From an uncultured Actinomycetes bacterium (GTDB lineage: Bacteria > Actinomycetota > Thermoleophilia > Solirubrobacterales > 70-9), in the NCBI GenBank assembly GCA_946886425.1, contig CAMPIP010000030.1:1-17822 (forward strand): a DNA stretch of 17,822 nt, read 5' to 3'. A program made the position numbers and the translations under genes. Positions 16,462 through 17,822 of this stretch are shown here, piece by piece. The notes under the pieces were generated by a model. The model saw only the letters and a program-made list of their open reading frames with translations. It was not told the DNA's origin and made no database searches. How positions within the stretch are numbered: position 1 is the first letter of the stretch; each line of letters starts with the position of its first letter.

Positions 16462-16498
16462 GTGTGAGTTATCCCCGGCAGGCGGGGATAACTCACAC
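16462..16498. terminator. Bidirectional hairpin terminator (16-bp perfect stem)
   Basis: Bases 16462-16477 and 16483-16498 are perfect inverted repeats around the five-base loop GCAGG. It sits between the convergent stops of the UPF0104-like gene (16451) and the DUF2511-like gene (16512), where a bidirectional terminator is expected. There is no T-run on either side, as is common in high-GC actinobacteria. Confidence 0.75.
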
Positions 16499-16511
16499 CG
16501 GTCCCGCCTCG

Positions 16512-16838
16512 CTACGTGCAGAGGGCGAGACCGCGCTCGATCAGAGGGCCGAGAGGGACCTTGAGGCCCGCGAGTTCTGGGTCGTCTCGCCAGACTGGGT
16601 CGATCGGCGCAAAGCCATCCCCCTTCGCGACTCCGTTCACCGCGTACTCGTTGCCGTCCGGGTCCGTGAAGACGATGGCTCCGAACCGTTCTGAGCCTTC
16701 GCAGCGCAGCGTCCCGCTCTCGACGGTGAGTGGCCAGCCGGCGCCGACCTCGTCGCGGGAGACCGAAACTCCCGCGCTTTCGCCACAGCCGACAAGGGCC
16801 AGCGCGGCCGCCACGCAGAATGCTCCCAGCCACTTCAC
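16512..16838 (-). CDS. Small lipoprotein, DUF2511/YebY-like
   Basis: 108 residues from GTG 16838. The signal [18 protein letters not shown] ends in a lipobox Cys at residue 18. The mature part carries [37 protein letters not shown], and a final APIDPVW...GLALCT. This pattern of 'WPLTV-G-L-C' followed by 'DG--YA-NG-A' and 'IDP-W' is what I recall of DUF2511, a secreted family without known function in actinobacteria. Two cysteines (about 46 and 107) may form a disulphide. A TTG at 16856 would add six residues and break the signal peptide, so the GTG is preferred. It lies 51 bp downstream of the GT87 stop on the same strand. Confidence 0.82.
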   Translation of the reverse strand: MKWLGAFCVAAALALVGCGESAGVSVSRDEVGAGWPLTVESGTLRCEGSERFGAIVFTDPDGNEYAVNGVAKGDGFAPIDPVWRDDPELAGLKVPLGPLIERGLALCT

Positions 16839-16846
16839 GGGCGGGC

Positions 16847-16852
16847 ACCGTA
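16847..16852 (-). promoter_or_regulatory. Candidate -10 box of the DUF2511-like gene
   Basis: TACGGT on the minus strand, 8 bases upstream of the GTG start at 16838. A TTGAAC lies farther upstream, but 20 bases from this box, too far for a normal -35. No Shine-Dalgarno sequence precedes the GTG. Confidence 0.4.
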
Positions 16853-16889
16853 TCAACGCCTGATCATTTGGAGTTCAACCATCCCGTTA

Positions 16890-17822
16890 CTAGAGCGGGA
16901 TGCGGGCGCCGAGCTGGTAGGCGGTCAGGGCGAGGGCGAGGAGCTGCAGGGGGCGGTCGCGGGCGACCGCGGCGAGGGGCAGCAGCCAGACCAGGTACCA
17001 GGGGAGCAGCCAGGCGGTGGCGAGGAGCAGGCCGAGGGTTGCCCAGCCGCTGGCGCGGACCCAGTCGCCGCCGCGCCAGACGCGCACCAGCAGGTAGGCG
17101 ACCAGGGCCGCGTAGAGGGCCAGGGCGGCGGCGCGGACCGGATTGGGGTCGAGGCCGGTGAGGCGCGCGACCGCGATCGGGATGCTCATGTGGCTGGTCC
17201 GGCCCTGGTTCTCGCCGGCGAGGCCGAGGGCGTGCAGCCAGTCCCAGCCGAAGCCGGCGTAGGCGGCCGCGGCGATCGCCAGGGCGGCGAGGGCGGCGCC
17301 GGCGAGGAGGTTGCGGAGCGACCGGGTGCTCCGGCGGCGGGCGTCCACGGCGGCGAGCGGCGGCTGACCGTCGCGAGCGGTTGGCCTGGCCCGGGCGAGG
17401 AGGGCGAACGGTGCCACCACCGCGGTCGAAGCCTTGACGGCGACGGCGGCGACCAGCGCGGCACCGGCGCTCGCCTCGCGAGCGGCGAGCAGGGCCGCGA
17501 CGCCGAGCAGGGCCAGCAGCATCGCCAGGCCGTCGTTGTGAGCACCGCCGACGACGTGGACGAGGACCAGCGGGTTGAGGGCGACGAAGGCGGCGGCGCG
17601 GAGGGGGTCGGCACCGCGCCAGGCGGCGAGCCGGGCGACGACCAGGGCCAGGCCCAGCACCGATAGCGCCGCGGCGGCCTTGAGGACCGCGACCGCGGCG
17701 CCGACCGGCAGCCAGGCCAGCGGGTAGGTGGCGAGCGTGAACAGCGGGCCGTAGGCGCTGGTCGTGTCGACCCAATCGACCTTGGCGAAGGCCGGGTCGG
17801 CCGGGGCCGCCAGGGGCGGGTG
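16890..17822 (-). CDS. GT87/DUF2029-type membrane glycosyltransferase (5' part outside window)
   Basis: The last 310 residues of a multi-pass membrane protein, open to the right edge, so the start is not visible. The visible part begins with a periplasmic-loop motif, DWVDTTSAYGPLFTLATYP, characteristic of polyprenol-phosphate-dependent mannosyl/hexosyltransferases. Then come many Ala/Leu-rich transmembrane segments, NPLVLVHVVGGAHNDGLAML with the family's conserved His-Asn-Asp, and ATAWLLPWYLVWLLPLAAVA near the C-terminus. Such enzymes transfer mannose or related sugars from a lipid carrier to cell-envelope glycans outside the membrane. A GTG at 17660 opens a shorter frame, but the conserved YGPLF motif lies upstream of it, so that start is not real. 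Six-base repeats ATCCCG (16881-16886) and CGGGAT (16896-16901) overlap the stop and could form a tiny hairpin. Confidence 0.85.
   Translation of the reverse strand, partial: HPPLAAPADPAFAKVDWVDTTSAYGPLFTLATYPLAWLPVGAAVAVLKAAAALSVLGLALVVARLAAWRGADPLRAAAFVALNPLVLVHVVGGAHNDGLAMLLALLGVAALLAAREASAGAALVAAVAVKASTAVVAPFALLARARPTARDGQPPLAAVDARRRSTRSLRNLLAGAALAALAIAAAAYAGFGWDWLHALGLAGENQGRTSHMSIPIAVARLTGLDPNPVRAAALALYAALVAYLLVRVWRGGDWVRASGWATLGLLLATAWLLPWYLVWLLPLAAVARDRPLQLLALALTAYQLGARIPL

Noticed and set aside
14642..16564. Long plus-strand open frame through thiL and the UPF0104-like gene (640 codons)
   Set aside because: First half is antisense to thiL and the second half is an alternative frame of a well-supported membrane protein; Arg/Pro-rich and domain-free.

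Overview
The window is about 17.8 kb of dense, high-GC bacterial chromosome (roughly 70% G+C by eye; the first ~175 bases are clearly more AT-rich). GTG and TTG starts are common. The replication/ribosomal cluster, a TreT-type trehalose synthase otherwise best known from archaea and Rubrobacter, a Ser/Gly/Thr-rich lipoprotein with an 'SIQNYG-EA' motif, an actinobacterial-type GT87 mannosyltransferase, and a MprAB/PepD-like two-component/HtrA operon all point to a deep-branching actinobacterium. Thermoleophilia (Solirubrobacterales-like) is my best guess. That placement is inference from gene content, not from a marker-gene comparison. I see no phage genes, transposases, CRISPR arrays, tRNAs or rRNAs.

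Layout. Bases 1-1627 hold a TetR-type regulator (minus) and a lipoprotein gene (plus), with a possible gene start at the very left edge. From 7808 down to 1641 on the minus strand runs the housekeeping block rpsF - ssb - rpsR - rplI - membrane protein - dnaB - DnaC/DnaI-like helicase loader - purA, with one-base TGATG overlaps at rpsR/rplI and dnaB/loader. Upstream of it, also on the minus strand from 14118 to 7965, is a stress-type block: OmpR-type response regulator - histidine kinase - lipoprotein HtrA protease - treT - GT20 (OtsA-like) - proline-rich membrane-anchored protein. A 115-bp inverted-repeat element (7850-7964) separates the two blocks. Bases 14119-14208 are a divergent promoter region. 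On its plus side lies a small FlgM-like anti-sigma gene preceded by a near-consensus sigma-28/WhiG-type promoter. The right end holds thiL (minus), a UPF0104/AglD-type membrane protein (plus), a perfect 16-bp hairpin terminator, a DUF2511-like lipoprotein (minus) and the 3' part of a GT87 glycosyltransferase (minus, running off the window).

How it fits together. The left block is replication, ribosome and purine housekeeping, with a dedicated DnaB loader encoded next to the helicase. The middle block looks like an envelope/osmotic stress module: a sensor kinase with almost no extracytoplasmic domain, its regulator, a lipid-anchored quality-control protease and two trehalose-forming glycosyltransferases in one co-directional run. 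The three signals I consider most worth a second look are the sigma-28/WhiG-like promoter in front of the orphan FlgM-like gene, the perfect hairpin that buries the rpsR start codon, and the repeated pattern of a TANNNT box 6-8 bases upstream of non-Shine-Dalgarno GTG starts, which suggests widespread leaderless transcripts.
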